A DNA stretch of 64,000 bases from an uncultured Roseibium sp. (GTDB lineage Bacteria > Pseudomonadota > Alphaproteobacteria > Rhizobiales > Stappiaceae). The stretch is from contig NZ_CANMFD010000001.1 of the NCBI RefSeq assembly GCF_947496995.1, positions 306,692 through 370,691 of the forward strand, in the 5' to 3' direction. This document shows positions 48,276 through 59,784 of the stretch, piece after piece. The position numbers and the translations under genes are program-made. The notes beneath the pieces were generated by a model. It had not been told where the DNA came from. It made no database searches and worked only from the letters and a program-made list of their open reading frames with translations. The first letter of the stretch is position 1, and every line of letters starts with the position of its first letter.

Positions 48276-49379
48276 TCAGAACGCCGCCACGTCCTGCCAG
48301 GTTTTCGATTCGGAAGACGCGAGGGCGGTGGCCACGATGCGGTTGACCTCCATACCGTCGCGAAAGGTCGGCCAGACCGGCTTGCCGGTGTCGATGGCCG
48401 TCAGGAAATCCTTGGCCTCGATGATGATCTGGTCCTGGTAGCCGGTGCCGTGGCCCGGCCCCTGACAGAAGGGTTCGTAATCCGGATGCGCGGGGCCGGC
48501 CAGGATCTTGGTGAAACCGCGCGTCGCATCGGGGCCTTCCATACGATACAGCCACAGGGCGTTCTGATCTTCCTGATCGAAGCGGATCGCCCCCTTGGTG
48601 CCGGAGATCTCGTAGGCATAGCCCATCTTGCGTCCGGTCGAGATCCGGCTGAAATACATCTGCCCCATTGCGCCGTTTTCAAAGCGGCACATCATCTGGG
48701 CGTGATCGTCGTTGGTGACGCTGCCACCGGGCCGTTCAGCGTGCACGGTTTCGACCTCGGCGATCAGGCGGGTGATCGGGCCGATCAGCGCCAGCGCGCC
48801 ATTGATCATGTGCGGTGCCAGGTCCCCCATGGTGCCGTTTGACATGCCCGTCGTGCGCCAGGTCGCGGGGGCCTGCGGGTCGGCCAGAAAATCTTCGGTA
48901 TGCTCGCCGCGAAACCATGTGACGTCGCCGATTTCGCCGTCTGCCACAAGTTGGCGCGCAAAGTGGCTGGCGGGGGTGCGGATATAGTTGAAACCCACCA
49001 TGTTGATGGCGCCGCTTGCCGTCGCCGCAGCCACCATCGCGCGGCTGTCGTTCAGCGAGGCGCCCAGCGGCTTTTCACAGAATACCGGTTTGCCGAGGGC
49101 GAATGCGGCTTCAGCGGCAGCGCGATGCGTGTCTTGCGGTGACGCGATGATGACGGCTTCGACACCCGGGTCCTGGACGAGGTCGAGCCAGGAATCCGTG
49201 CACCGGGCAAAGCCGTAGGCACGCCTGTATCGCTCGGCGCTTTCCATGCTGGTGGCGCAGATCATTTCCAGCCGGGGGCGGAGTGCGGTGTTGAACACGG
49301 CAGCAACGCTGGCCATGGCAACGGCGTGAGCCTTGCCCATGTAGCCACCGCCGATGATTCCGATGCCGATGTCTTTCAT
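48276..49379 (-). CDS. Gfo/Idh/MocA-family oxidoreductase (second inositol dehydrogenase-like)
   Basis: Start taken at ATG 49379 (MKDIGIGIIGGGYMGKAHA); the very long frame beyond it to 51356 is antisense to iolD and spurious. The 367-residue product has Rossmann GGGYMGKAHAVA and catalytic FCEKPLGASLNDSRAM. Like its neighbour it probably acts on myo-inositol or an isomer. It is the first gene of a leftward trio and divergent from iolD, with the shared operator between. Confidence 0.92.
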   Translation of the reverse strand: MKDIGIGIIGGGYMGKAHAVAMASVAAVFNTALRPRLEMICATSMESAERYRRAYGFARCTDSWLDLVQDPGVEAVIIASPQDTHRAAAEAAFALGKPVFCEKPLGASLNDSRAMVAAATASGAINMVGFNYIRTPASHFARQLVADGEIGDVTWFRGEHTEDFLADPQAPATWRTTGMSNGTMGDLAPHMINGALALIGPITRLIAEVETVHAERPGGSVTNDDHAQMMCRFENGAMGQMYFSRISTGRKMGYAYEISGTKGAIRFDQEDQNALWLYRMEGPDATRGFTKILAGPAHPDYEPFCQGPGHGTGYQDQIIIEAKDFLTAIDTGKPVWPTFRDGMEVNRIVATALASSESKTWQDVAAF

Positions 49380-49406
49380 TCCCCTAGCCTCCCGCGGAAA
49401 TATAAT

Positions 49407-49422
49407 TTGCAACCGGTTGCAA
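49407..49422. promoter_or_regulatory. LacI-type operator, copy 2
   Basis: The same 16-bp palindrome TTGCAACCGGTTGCAA as at 45040, located 28 bp upstream of the leftward dehydrogenase and 78 bp upstream of iolD. A weaker version, TTGCAATCGGTCCGAG, follows at 49455-49470. It probably represses both divergent operons. Confidence 0.85.
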
Positions 49423-49499
49423 ACTTTGTATCTTGAGATTAGAAACCACGCAAGTTGCAATCGGTCCGAGACCGGAAATTCCCAGGAGGGCCTGCCAAG

Positions 49500-51371
49500 A
49501 TGAGCAAGGTAAGTGAAAAACTCCGCCTGACGACCTCGCAGGCGATCATTCGCTGGCTGTCCAATCAGTTCATCGAGATCGATGGAGAGGAACTGCGCGT
49601 CTGCGGTGGCGGCTTCGGCATTTTCGGTCATGGCAACGTGACCTGTCTGGGGGAGGCGCTGAATTCGGTTCGCGAGGAACTGCCCCTCTATCGCGGCCAG
49701 AACGAGCAGAGCATGGGATTTGCCGCAGCGGGTTATGCAAAGCAATGGCTGCGCCAGCGGTTCATGTTCTGTACCGCGAGTGCAGGTCCGGGTACGTCGA
49801 ACCTGTTGACCAGCGCGGCGCTGGCTCATGCAAACCGGCTGCCGATGCTGCTGTTGTGCGGCGATACCTATGCCACCCGGCTGCCTGACCCGGTGCTGCA
49901 ACAGATGGAAAACTTCGGCGACCCCACCTTCGGGGTGAACGACGCCTTCAAGCCGGTGGTGCGCTACTGGGACCGGATCAGTCATCCGGCGCAGATCCTG
50001 TCCTCGCTTCCGAACGCCCTCGCAACCCTTCTGGATCCGGCGGATTGCGGCCCTGCCTTCATCGGATTGCCGCAGGACGTTCAGGGCTGGGCATATGACT
50101 ATCCTGCCATCTGGTTCGAAAAGAAGGTGCATCGCATTCGTCGCCAGACCCCCGACATGGCTGAAGTCGCGGATGCGGTGGCGCTGCTGAAAACCGCGCG
50201 CAGGCCGATGATCATCGCCGGGGGCGGAGTGCAGTATTCCCGTGCTGTGGAAGAGCTGACCAGCTTTGCCGAGGTGCACCGGATACCTGTTGTCGAAACC
50301 ATCGCGGGCCGCGCCAACATGCTGGCGACCCATCCGCTCAACATCGGTCCCATCGGGGTGACCGGCTCGAATTCCGCCAACGCCATCGCGGAACAGGCAG
50401 ATGTGATCCTCGCTGTGGGTACGCGCTTGCAGGATTTCACCACCGGTTCGTGGACCGCCTTTTCCAGGGAGGCGCGCTTTATCTCTGTCAACGCTGCGCG
50501 CCATGACGCGGTCAAGCACATGTCCCTGCCGGTCGTCGGCGATGCCAAACTGTCGCTCGAGGCTCTTGCTGCCGGTGCCGGGGGATATTCGGCGCCGGAA
50601 GAATGGACCGCCGAAGCCACGGGCTATCGGGCGGACTGGGATGCTTATGTCGCGCAAAACGTTGCGCCGGGAAACAGGCCCAATTCCTACGCGATGGCCA
50701 TCGGCGTGGTGAACGATCTGTGCGATCCGCGCGATCGTGTGGTCGCCGCAGCCGGCGGGCTGCCGGCAGAGGTCACCGCCAACTGGCGCACGCTCGCAGC
50801 GGGCACGGTGGATGTGGAATTCGGGTTCTCCTGCATGGGATACGAGATTGCCGGCGCCTGGGGCGCGCGCATCGCCCAGGCCCAGCGCGAGCCCGATCAG
50901 GACACCATCGTTTTCATCGGCGACGGCTCTTACATGATGCTGAATTCGGACGTTTATTCCTCCGTTCTCAGCCAGAAGAAACTCATCATTCTGGTGCTCG
51001 ACAACGGCGGTTTTGCGGTGATCAACAAGCTGCAGAACAACTCCGGCAATGAAAGTTTCAACAATCTGATCGCCGATTGCCCGACCATCCCCGAGCCGTT
51101 CGGCGTGGATTTCGAAGCCCATGCGCGTTCGCAGGGGGCAATTGCCGAAACCGTGGCGAACCCGGCAGAACTCGGCGAAGCCTTCAAGCGCGCCAAGGCG
51201 GCGGAGAAAACCACGGTCATCTGCATGAAAGTGGACGCTTACGAAGGCTGGACCAAGGAAGGGCATACCTGGTGGGAATGCGGTACCCAGCAGGTCTCTG
51301 ACGATCCGAAGGTCCGGGCAGCCCATGAAGACTGGGAATCGGCCCGTCCCAGGCAAAGGCAGGGCGTCTGA
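49500..51371 (+). CDS. iolD: 3D-(3,5/4)-trihydroxycyclohexane-1,2-dione hydrolase
   Basis: Start taken at ATG 49500 (MSKVSEKLRLTTSQAII), with AGGAGGG upstream. The 623-residue thiamine-diphosphate enzyme has RLTTSQAIIRWL, GHGNVTCLGEAL, YRGQNEQSMGFAAAGYAK and the C-terminal ThDP motif GDGSYMMLNSDVYSSVL ending VLDNGG. It opens the cyclohexane ring of the inositol pathway to 5-deoxy-glucuronate. It heads a rightward operon with iolC (TGATG overlap), iolB and an aldolase. Confidence 0.95.
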   Translation: MSKVSEKLRLTTSQAIIRWLSNQFIEIDGEELRVCGGGFGIFGHGNVTCLGEALNSVREELPLYRGQNEQSMGFAAAGYAKQWLRQRFMFCTASAGPGTSNLLTSAALAHANRLPMLLLCGDTYATRLPDPVLQQMENFGDPTFGVNDAFKPVVRYWDRISHPAQILSSLPNALATLLDPADCGPAFIGLPQDVQGWAYDYPAIWFEKKVHRIRRQTPDMAEVADAVALLKTARRPMIIAGGGVQYSRAVEELTSFAEVHRIPVVETIAGRANMLATHPLNIGPIGVTGSNSANAIAEQADVILAVGTRLQDFTTGSWTAFSREARFISVNAARHDAVKHMSLPVVGDAKLSLEALAAGAGGYSAPEEWTAEATGYRADWDAYVAQNVAPGNRPNSYAMAIGVVNDLCDPRDRVVAAAGGLPAEVTANWRTLAAGTVDVEFGFSCMGYEIAGAWGARIAQAQREPDQDTIVFIGDGSYMMLNSDVYSSVLSQKKLIILVLDNGGFAVINKLQNNSGNESFNNLIADCPTIPEPFGVDFEAHARSQGAIAETVANPAELGEAFKRAKAAEKTTVICMKVDAYEGWTKEGHTWWECGTQQVSDDPKVRAAHEDWESARPRQRQGV

Positions 51372-52351
51372 TGGCCGATCTGGACCGCATCAAGGGCAAT
51401 AGTTTTGTCATTCTCGGGCGCGCCGGGATGGACCTTTACGCCGACCCGCCCGGCACCAGAACCGAGGACGCAACGCATTTCTTCACCTGCCTGGGAGGAT
51501 CGTCTGCGAACATCGCCGCAGCCATAACCCGGCATGGCGGTCAGGCCGCGTTGGTCACCACGGTGTCGAACGATGCGATCGGGCGTTTTGCGCTCAACCA
51601 ACTCGATCGTTACGGCATCGAGCGAACTCATGTGAGATCGGTCGGCGGCGAGGCGCGAAACTCCCTTGCCGTGGTGGAAAGCCGGGTCGAGGACCACCAG
51701 TCGGTGATTTATCGCAACGGGGCCGCCGATTTCGAAATGACCGTCGACGATGTGGCGGCGGTGGACTACAGCAGCTATTCGGCGCTGATCACCACCGGCA
51801 CGGTGTTTGCCGCCGAACCGTCGCGCAGTGCCACCTTCCACGCCTTCGAGGCCGCCCGCGCGGCTGGCCTTCCGTTGATCTTCGACGTGGATTACCGGCC
51901 TTACTCCTGGCCTTCAGCGGAGGTCGCCGCGGACGTCTATTCCCGCGCGGCCGCAATGTGCGACATCATTGTCGGCAATGATGTCGAGTTCGGCTTCATG
52001 GCGGGCGATTATGACAAGGGCCTGGACAAGGCCCGCGACCTGGTTGCCACCACCGCCCGGATCGTTGTCTACAAGATGGGTGAGGAGGGCGCGATCACGC
52101 TGACCCCCGAAGGTGAATTCCGCACCGGCATTTATCCCGTGACGGCCCTGAAACCCACTGGTGCAGGCGACAGTTTCATGGGCGGGTTCATTGCGGGCCT
52201 CGCCGAGGGACATGACTTGCGCGATGCGGTTCTGCGCGGCTCTGCCTGCGCGTCGATCGTCGTCAGCCGTGTCGGCTGCGCGCCCGCCATGCCCACACCC
52301 GCCGAGCTTGAGAATTTCCTGTCCTCGCACCCCGGCCCCACAACACCCTAA
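51371..52351 (+). CDS. iolC: 5-dehydro-2-deoxygluconokinase (PfkB family)
   Basis: A 326-residue PfkB-family kinase. N-terminal RAGMDLYADPPG and FFTCLGGSSANIAAAITRHG bind sugar; the C-terminal signature KPTGAGDSFMGGFIAGL holds the catalytic aspartate and anion hole. IolC phosphorylates 2-deoxy-5-keto-gluconate. Its ATG overlaps the iolD stop, showing translational coupling. Confidence 0.94.
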   Translation: MADLDRIKGNSFVILGRAGMDLYADPPGTRTEDATHFFTCLGGSSANIAAAITRHGGQAALVTTVSNDAIGRFALNQLDRYGIERTHVRSVGGEARNSLAVVESRVEDHQSVIYRNGAADFEMTVDDVAAVDYSSYSALITTGTVFAAEPSRSATFHAFEAARAAGLPLIFDVDYRPYSWPSAEVAADVYSRAAAMCDIIVGNDVEFGFMAGDYDKGLDKARDLVATTARIVVYKMGEEGAITLTPEGEFRTGIYPVTALKPTGAGDSFMGGFIAGLAEGHDLRDAVLRGSACASIVVSRVGCAPAMPTPAELENFLSSHPGPTTP

Positions 52352-52364
52352 AAGGGAAGAAGAC

Positions 52365-53207
52365 ATGCATATCGCGCCCCATGACAACCAGAACAAGCCG
52401 ATTGTCGACGTCGACAACCCGTTGGTCCCTCTGAACTATTTCAACATCGTCAAGCTGAGGAAGGGCGACGCGTTCGAATATTGCGTTCCCGGCTATGAGA
52501 CCTGCATCGTACCGGCGACGGGCACCGTGGATGTCGAGATCGAGGGCGTTCGCTTCGAGGCGCTCGGCAATCGCACGGTTGATGTCTGGGACGGCGAGCC
52601 CGAGGGCGTCTATGTGCCGGTCGGCGCCAAAGTGACAATCGTCTGCACCTCCGATGAAACCGAAACCTTCATCGCAGGCGCGAAGTACGACAAGGTTCTG
52701 GAACCTTTCGATGTGCGCGGCGACGGCATCGACCGTGTGCAATATGGTTCAGATGACACCAAGACACACCGCAAGATCAAGCATATCCTCGGCGCCAACC
52801 ATCATGACAAGGTCGGGCGGCTGCTGGTCAGCGAATTGTTCACCGTCGGCCAGGGCGGATGGTCCGGATTCCCCAGCCACAAACACGACACCGACCGCCT
52901 CCCCGTCGAGACCCGTCATGACGAAACCTATAACTTCAGGTTCAAGCCCAACTACGGCTCCGGCGTCCAGATGCTCCAGCGCGAGGACAACAAGCCCGGC
53001 GACGCCTATCACATCATGGACGGCTCCACGATCTGCCTCGACAAGGGCTATCACCCCTGCGCCGTTCTGCCCGGATACGAGATGTATTATTTCACCATCC
53101 TCGGCGGTCTGAGCCAGCGATCCCTGGTGCAGTATTTCCAGCCGACCCATGCCGCGCAGCTGGAAACCATTCCGGGTATCAAGGACATGATCGCGAAGTT
53201 CAAATGA
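52365..53207 (+). CDS. iolB: 5-deoxy-glucuronate isomerase
   Basis: Start taken at ATG 52365 (MHIAPHDNQNKPIVDVD), 13 bp after the iolC stop and preceded by AAGGGAAGAAG. The 280-residue bicupin has GWSGFPSHKHDTDRLPVET with metal-binding histidines and HDETYNFRFKP. It isomerises 5-deoxy-glucuronate to 5-dehydro-2-deoxy-gluconate, the IolC substrate. Its stop overlaps the aldolase start as ATGA. Confidence 0.95.
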   Translation: MHIAPHDNQNKPIVDVDNPLVPLNYFNIVKLRKGDAFEYCVPGYETCIVPATGTVDVEIEGVRFEALGNRTVDVWDGEPEGVYVPVGAKVTIVCTSDETETFIAGAKYDKVLEPFDVRGDGIDRVQYGSDDTKTHRKIKHILGANHHDKVGRLLVSELFTVGQGGWSGFPSHKHDTDRLPVETRHDETYNFRFKPNYGSGVQMLQREDNKPGDAYHIMDGSTICLDKGYHPCAVLPGYEMYYFTILGGLSQRSLVQYFQPTHAAQLETIPGIKDMIAKFK

Positions 53208-54034
53208 CCCTTGTCACCCTGTCGGATGTGCTGCAGCCCGCTCTGAAAAACCACTACGCCGTGGCCGGACTGGTCACGTTGGGATGGGAGGATATGCGCG
53301 CCTATGTGGCCGCGGCCGAGGCTGAGAACGTGCCGGTCATTCTGCAGGCCGGGCCGGGGTGCCGCGAACACACGCCATTGCCCGTTCTGGGCAAGATGTT
53401 CCGGTATCTGGCCGAGAACGCTTCTGTTCCGGTCGTGGCCCATCTGGACCACGGGTACACATTGGACGAATGCAGACAGGCGCTGGACGCCGGGTTCACG
53501 TCGCTCATGTTCGACGGCTCACGTCATCCCCTGCAACAGAATATCGACGAAACCGCCGCCATCGCTGAAATGGCGCATGCCGCCGGCATTTCCTGCGAAG
53601 GTGAGATCGGCTTTGTCGGCTATTCCGGCGGCGAAGCGTCTGCCGGAACCGATCCTGAGGAGGCCGCAAAATTTGCCCGGGAAACCGCGGTCGACGCCAT
53701 GGCGATCTCGGTCGGTAACGTGCACCTGCAGCAGGACAAGCAAGGCGGGCTCGACGAGCCCCGCATCCGCGCGATCGAAGCCGTGACGACCGTGCCGCTG
53801 GTCATTCACGGAGGTTCGGGCGTGCCGGTGGAACAGCGCACGGCCCTGGCCCGGGGGTCGGCCATCTGCAAATTCAATATCGGCACCGAATTGCGCATGG
53901 CGTTCGGTCATGCTCTGCGCGAGGCAGTCAACAGCGACCCGTCCCGCTTCGACCGGAATTCAATCCTGAAGGACACCCACGCCCCGGTGGTCGCGGCCAC
54001 GCGGCGGGTTCTCAGCGCTTTCAAGGCGAATTGA
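53204..54034 (+). CDS. Class II aldolase (2-deoxy-5-keto-gluconate-6-phosphate aldolase-like, IolJ)
   Basis: A 276-residue class II fructose-bisphosphate-aldolase family protein with the zinc site AHLDHGYTLDEC, EGEIGFVGYSGGE, and LVIHGGSGVPVEQR. In inositol degradation this enzyme (IolJ) cleaves the kinase product to dihydroxyacetone phosphate and malonate semialdehyde. It is the last gene of the iolD-C-B-J operon. No iolA gene is in the window. Confidence 0.92.
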   Translation: MTLVTLSDVLQPALKNHYAVAGLVTLGWEDMRAYVAAAEAENVPVILQAGPGCREHTPLPVLGKMFRYLAENASVPVVAHLDHGYTLDECRQALDAGFTSLMFDGSRHPLQQNIDETAAIAEMAHAAGISCEGEIGFVGYSGGEASAGTDPEEAAKFARETAVDAMAISVGNVHLQQDKQGGLDEPRIRAIEAVTTVPLVIHGGSGVPVEQRTALARGSAICKFNIGTELRMAFGHALREAVNSDPSRFDRNSILKDTHAPVVAATRRVLSAFKAN

Positions 54035-54165
54035 CACCAGCCGGCAATCGAACAGGTTGATGCCATGCCGATTGAGCGGCGGTACAAGGCTCGGGGCCTT
54101 GCTGTTCCAGAATACCGGTCATTGGAAGAATGACGTCGTGGGGTGTTTGCCTGGGCAGCGGATGC

Positions 54166-54789
54166 TCAGGGCGGCGTGACCCGTCTCAGCGTCAGATTGA
54201 TCCGCCCGCCGGTCTTCAGCAGCGTCGACGTGCCTTTCAGGACCCTGTCGATGCCGTGAAACGCGAGTCTCGCCTCGCCTCCCAGAACGACCACGTCGCC
54301 GGATTGCAGGCGGAAGGACTTCGTCAGGTCCTTTCGGGTCAGGCCGCCGACACGGAAAGTAGCCGTGTCGCCGAGGGAAACGGAAATGACCGGGGCTTCG
54401 AAAGTTTGTTCGTCCCGGTCCTGATGCAGGCCCATCCGGGCGCTCACTTCATAATAGTTGATGAGGCAGGCTTCCGGATCGGGTGCCTGCGGCGCAATGT
54501 CTTTCCACAGGGTGGTCAGAACGGCCGGCATCTCCGGCCAGGGGAGGCCGGTGTCGGGATGATGCGGCTGATAACGGTAGCTGTCGATATCGGAAACCCA
54601 CCCGAGCGGTCCGCAATTGCTCATCCGCACGGTGAAGGCTTTGCCTGTGCGCGGCATGACCGGCGTATATAGCGGCGCGCGGGCGACAACCGCCCGGATT
54701 TCCTCCAGCAATGCCTCCTGCTCGCGGCGGCTGAAATAGCCGGGCAGGTAGCTGAGGCCGCTCAGGCCGTTGACGGACAATTCACTCAT
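54166..54789 (-). CDS. alkB: AlkB-like 2-oxoglutarate/Fe(II) dioxygenase
   Basis: A 207-residue AlkB-type dioxygenase. The iron-binding HxD motif appears as MGLHQDRDEQ, the distal histidine in ARLAFHGIDRV and the 2-oxoglutarate arginine in GGRINLTLRRV. Nearby MSNCGPLGWVSDIDSYRY is a family nucleobase-recognition region. It repairs 1-methyladenine and 3-methylcytosine lesions by oxidative demethylation. It stands alone between the inositol operon and dnaK, convergent with the first and divergent from the second. Confidence 0.93.
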   Translation of the reverse strand: MSELSVNGLSGLSYLPGYFSRREQEALLEEIRAVVARAPLYTPVMPRTGKAFTVRMSNCGPLGWVSDIDSYRYQPHHPDTGLPWPEMPAVLTTLWKDIAPQAPDPEACLINYYEVSARMGLHQDRDEQTFEAPVISVSLGDTATFRVGGLTRKDLTKSFRLQSGDVVVLGGEARLAFHGIDRVLKGTSTLLKTGGRINLTLRRVTPP

Positions 54790-54902
54790 GAGGATCTTTT
54801 AGCGCAACACGGGAACTGCTGCAGCCCCCGCTACCGGTAACTTTCCGGGAAGAAATATCGGGCATGAAAAGGCATGTCTGCTATGTGTCCGTCGACAGAT
54901 GG

Positions 54903-54931
54903 CTTGCAGGCAAAGTTTCATCCACCTATAT
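54903..54931 (+). promoter_or_regulatory. Heat-shock (RpoH-type) promoter of dnaK
   Basis: CTTG at 54903-54906 and CCTATAT at 54925-54931 are 18 bp apart, matching the alphaproteobacterial RpoH pattern (CTTG, about 17-18 bp, CCTATNT). It lies about 130 bp upstream of the dnaK start. Confidence 0.75.
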
Positions 54932-55064
54932 AGCGTTCAAGCTTCGCGCCAAATCAAGAACTGAACGTTCGGGTGCGATGTCCGGGATATCCCGGAACCC
55001 AAGTGAGAGGAGCCGGACTGACGCCTTCATGGGTCTATCCGGTTTGCTAGAAAGAGAGGCAGAT

Positions 55065-56993
<1,929 letters not shown>

Positions 56994-57002
56994 ACCAGAC
57001 AT

Positions 57003-57030
57003 GCGGCCGGCCCGGTAACGGGCTGGCCGC
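57003..57030 (+). promoter_or_regulatory. Intercistronic hairpin between dnaK and dnaJ
   Basis: A 12-bp stem GCGGCCGGCCCG with loop GTAA and CGGGCTGGCCGC (one G-T pair) lies just past the dnaK stop. It has no T-tract. It may allow partial termination or protect dnaK mRNA, making more DnaK than DnaJ; this is inference. Confidence 0.6.
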
Positions 57031-57156
57031 GTAATTCCTGGCGCCGGATGCTTGATTGCCTGATGACAAGGGCACCTGTGCCCGGCGCCTTCGCCGTACT
57101 TGGCGCCGGAACAATCCTGGCAGCCGGCGGTGCAACAACAAGACCGAGAGATCTTG

Positions 57157-58284
57157 ATGTCTAAACGTGATTTCTATGAAGTGCTGGGTGTTACGCGCGA
57201 TGCGGATGGCAAGGTGTTGAAAAGCGCCTATCGCAAGATGGCCATGCAATTCCACCCGGACCGCAATCCGGGGGACTCCGAAGCCGAGGCAAAGTTCAAG
57301 GAAGTCAACGAAGCTTACGATGCGCTGAAGGACGAGCAGAAACGGGCAGCTTACGACCGCTTCGGTCATGCCGCCTTTGAAAACGGCGGTTTCGGCGGCG
57401 GTGGCGGTGGCGGCGCTCATGATTTCTCCTCGACGATGTCGGATATATTCGAGGAATTCTTCGGCATGGGAGGCGGCCGCCGCTCGGGCGGACGCGAACG
57501 CGGCGCGGACCTGCGCTACAATCTCGATATTTCGCTGGAAGACGCCTTCACCGGCAAGACGGTGGAGATAGAGGTTCCGACAAGCATCACATGTGACAAT
57601 TGTTCCGGCTCGGGAGCCAAGCCGGGAACCAGCCCGTCCGCGTGCCGCACCTGCGGTGGCGCCGGCCGTGTTCGGGCAGCTCAGGGCTTCTTCACGCTGG
57701 AGCGCACCTGCCCGACCTGTCAGGGACGCGGACAGGTGATCACGGACCCCTGCGAAAGCTGCGGCGGTTCCGGGCGCAAGACCCAGGAACGCACGCTGTC
57801 CGTCAATATTCCCGCAGGCATTGAAGACGGCACACGTATACGGCTCGCTGGCGAGGGCGAAGCCGGTGCGCGCGGTGGTCCGGCGGGCGATCTCTATATT
57901 TTCCTCTCGGTCAGGCCGCATGAACTGTTTCAGCGCGACGGCGCGGATCTTTACTGCCGGGTGCCGATTTCCATGTCGACGGCGACCCTCGGTGGCCAGT
58001 TCGATGTGCCGACCGTGGACGGGTCCACCAGCCGGGTGAAAGTCCCCGAAGGCACGCAGACCGGCAAGCAGTTCCGGTTGCGCGGCAAGGGCATGCCGAT
58101 CATGCGCTCCAGCCAGCACGGCGACATGTACATTCAGGTGACCGTCGAGACACCGACCAATCTGAGCAAGCGCCAGCGCGAACTGCTCGCTGAATTCGAA
58201 CAGGAAGCCTCGGGAGAAAATCATCCGGAGTCCGCGGGTTTCTTCTCCAAGGTGAAGGATTTCATCGACAATCTTGGTGCGTAA
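57157..58284 (+). CDS. dnaJ: Chaperone protein DnaJ (Hsp40)
   Basis: Start taken at ATG 57157 ([18 protein letters not shown]). The 375-residue protein has the J-domain with HPD at FHPDRN, a glycine-rich linker, four zinc-binding CxxCxGxG repeats ([32 protein letters not shown]) and the substrate-binding C-terminal domain. It stimulates DnaK ATPase activity. Confidence 0.98.
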   Translation: MSKRDFYEVLGVTRDADGKVLKSAYRKMAMQFHPDRNPGDSEAEAKFKEVNEAYDALKDEQKRAAYDRFGHAAFENGGFGGGGGGGAHDFSSTMSDIFEEFFGMGGGRRSGGRERGADLRYNLDISLEDAFTGKTVEIEVPTSITCDNCSGSGAKPGTSPSACRTCGGAGRVRAAQGFFTLERTCPTCQGRGQVITDPCESCGGSGRKTQERTLSVNIPAGIEDGTRIRLAGEGEAGARGGPAGDLYIFLSVRPHELFQRDGADLYCRVPISMSTATLGGQFDVPTVDGSTSRVKVPEGTQTGKQFRLRGKGMPIMRSSQHGDMYIQVTVETPTNLSKRQRELLAEFEQEASGENHPESAGFFSKVKDFIDNLGA

Positions 58285-58363
58285 ACGCGCGATCTGTGCG
58301 CTCGCATGTAGTATCTTTCTGGAATCCTTCCTATATTCCCTTCATGGATGTCGGTGAAGTTAC

Positions 58364-59026
58364 ATGCTGAAGCGCTACGGAAATCGCGGGGACATCCTGC
58401 GGCAGAAACTCACCAGGGTGAATGCCGTACGCACCAGGGTTCTCGATGAAGTCAAGTTCATCCGCTCCTGGGCGCAGAACCCGCTGAGAACCGGCGCCGT
58501 GACCCCGTCCGGCCCGGATCTGGCCGCCAGGATGGCATCCTTTCTGACACCCCTGCCGCATTCACGTGTGGTCGAACTCGGACCGGGAACGGGCGTCGTG
58601 ACCCGGGCGCTTGTAGAGCGGGGCTTTACCCCTCAACATCTCAATCTGGTCGAGTACAGCGCCGATTTCTGCGAACTCCTCAACGGACGCTATCCGGGCC
58701 TGACCGTCCTGCAGGGAGACGCCTACACTTTGGGCGCAACCCTCAAGCAGCCGGGCGGATTTCTGTCGGGTGATGGGGACCACACGCACACGCTTGACGG
58801 CATCGTCTCCTCGCTGCCGCTGCTGACCCGGCCCGAACCCGTCCGGCAGGCGCTGCTGAAGGAGGCCCTTGATCTTCTCAAGCCGGGAGCGCCGTTCATT
58901 CAGTTTTCCTACAGTCTTGCCGCGCCGATCAAACTTTCCGGTCGCGGCGTGTCGGTGGAATCTTCCGAGTGGGTCTGGAAAAATCTTCCGCCGGCGCGCG
59001 TCTGGGTCTACCGCAAGGGGCACTGA
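58364..59026 (+). CDS. pmtA: Phospholipid N-methyltransferase-like (PmtA-type)
   Basis: A 220-residue class I methyltransferase. SAM-binding VVELGPGTGVVTRAL (residues about 68-82), then NLVEYSADFCELLN, and a conserved start segment FIRSWAQNPLRTGAVTPSG match alphaproteobacterial PmtA proteins, which methylate phosphatidylethanolamine towards phosphatidylcholine. The same fold in rRNA dimethylases is an alternative, but GPGTG with this N-terminus fits PmtA. It follows dnaJ by 79 bp. Confidence 0.85.
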   Translation: MLKRYGNRGDILRQKLTRVNAVRTRVLDEVKFIRSWAQNPLRTGAVTPSGPDLAARMASFLTPLPHSRVVELGPGTGVVTRALVERGFTPQHLNLVEYSADFCELLNGRYPGLTVLQGDAYTLGATLKQPGGFLSGDGDHTHTLDGIVSSLPLLTRPEPVRQALLKEALDLLKPGAPFIQFSYSLAAPIKLSGRGVSVESSEWVWKNLPPARVWVYRKGH

Positions 59027-59125
59027 AGCGAAGGGAAACCTTCCCCGCGCTTGACGTGAAGATCCTGTGCCGCACGATTGCCGTTCAACCTGACACCCGA
59101 CTGAACTTCGGATTGGAGCCTTTTC

Positions 59126-59707
59126 ATGCGACATCCCAGAATACTTGTCTGTTCCGGCTCCACCCGGAGCGGCTCCTTCAATGGCAAGCTTGCCGCGCTG
59201 GCGGCAAAGCGGCTGGCTATCCTTGATGCCGAGGTCACCCTGCTTTCGTTGAAGGACTATCCGTTGCCGATCTATGACGGTGATCTGGAAACCGCGAGTG
59301 GCGTTCCGGAGAACGCCAGAAAACTGAAGCGGTTGCTGGAAGGGCAGGAAGGTGTGTTCCTGACCTGTCCGGAATACAATGCCGGTATCACGCCGCTCAT
59401 AAAGAACACGCTCGACTGGATCAGCCGGGTGAAGGAGCCGGGGGAGGTCTTCACCAACAAGGTCTTCGCCCTGGGCTCGGCCTCTCCCGGCGCCTTTGGC
59501 GGCATGCGCGGGCTGATCGGTACCCGAACGATCCTCGAGGTCGGCCTTGGTGCCATGGTCCTTCCGCAGATGATTTCGATTGCAAAGGCCACAAGCGCGT
59601 TTGACGAGACCGGCGATCTGGTTGACGAGCGCTCGGACGGCCAGCTCGACAAGCTGGTGGACGTGCTTCTTCGGGCCTCCAGGTCATATACCGGCCTCAA
59701 CAAATAA
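59126..59707 (+). CDS. NADPH-dependent FMN reductase family protein
   Basis: A 193-residue flavodoxin-like protein with ILVCSGSTRSGSFNGKLAA at the N-terminus (FMN phosphate loop), LTCPEYNAGITPLIKNTLDWIS and GALGSASPGAFGG-like FALGSASPGAFGGMRG. Family members reduce FMN, quinones or azo dyes with NAD(P)H. It stands between PmtA and hslV. Confidence 0.93.
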   Translation: MRHPRILVCSGSTRSGSFNGKLAALAAKRLAILDAEVTLLSLKDYPLPIYDGDLETASGVPENARKLKRLLEGQEGVFLTCPEYNAGITPLIKNTLDWISRVKEPGEVFTNKVFALGSASPGAFGGMRGLIGTRTILEVGLGAMVLPQMISIAKATSAFDETGDLVDERSDGQLDKLVDVLLRASRSYTGLNK

Positions 59708-59784
59708 CACCCCGTTTGACACGAGGGTGTCACGATGGCGCAGGCGCGGCGGTGAGAGCATCCGCGTCGAAGGGCCATTGATTG

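Noticed and set aside
48276..51356. Very long leftward frame of over 1000 codons covering iolD and the dehydrogenase
   Set aside because: Only its C-terminal part (from ATG 49379) shows family features. The rest is antisense to iolD, a GC-rich codon-bias artefact.
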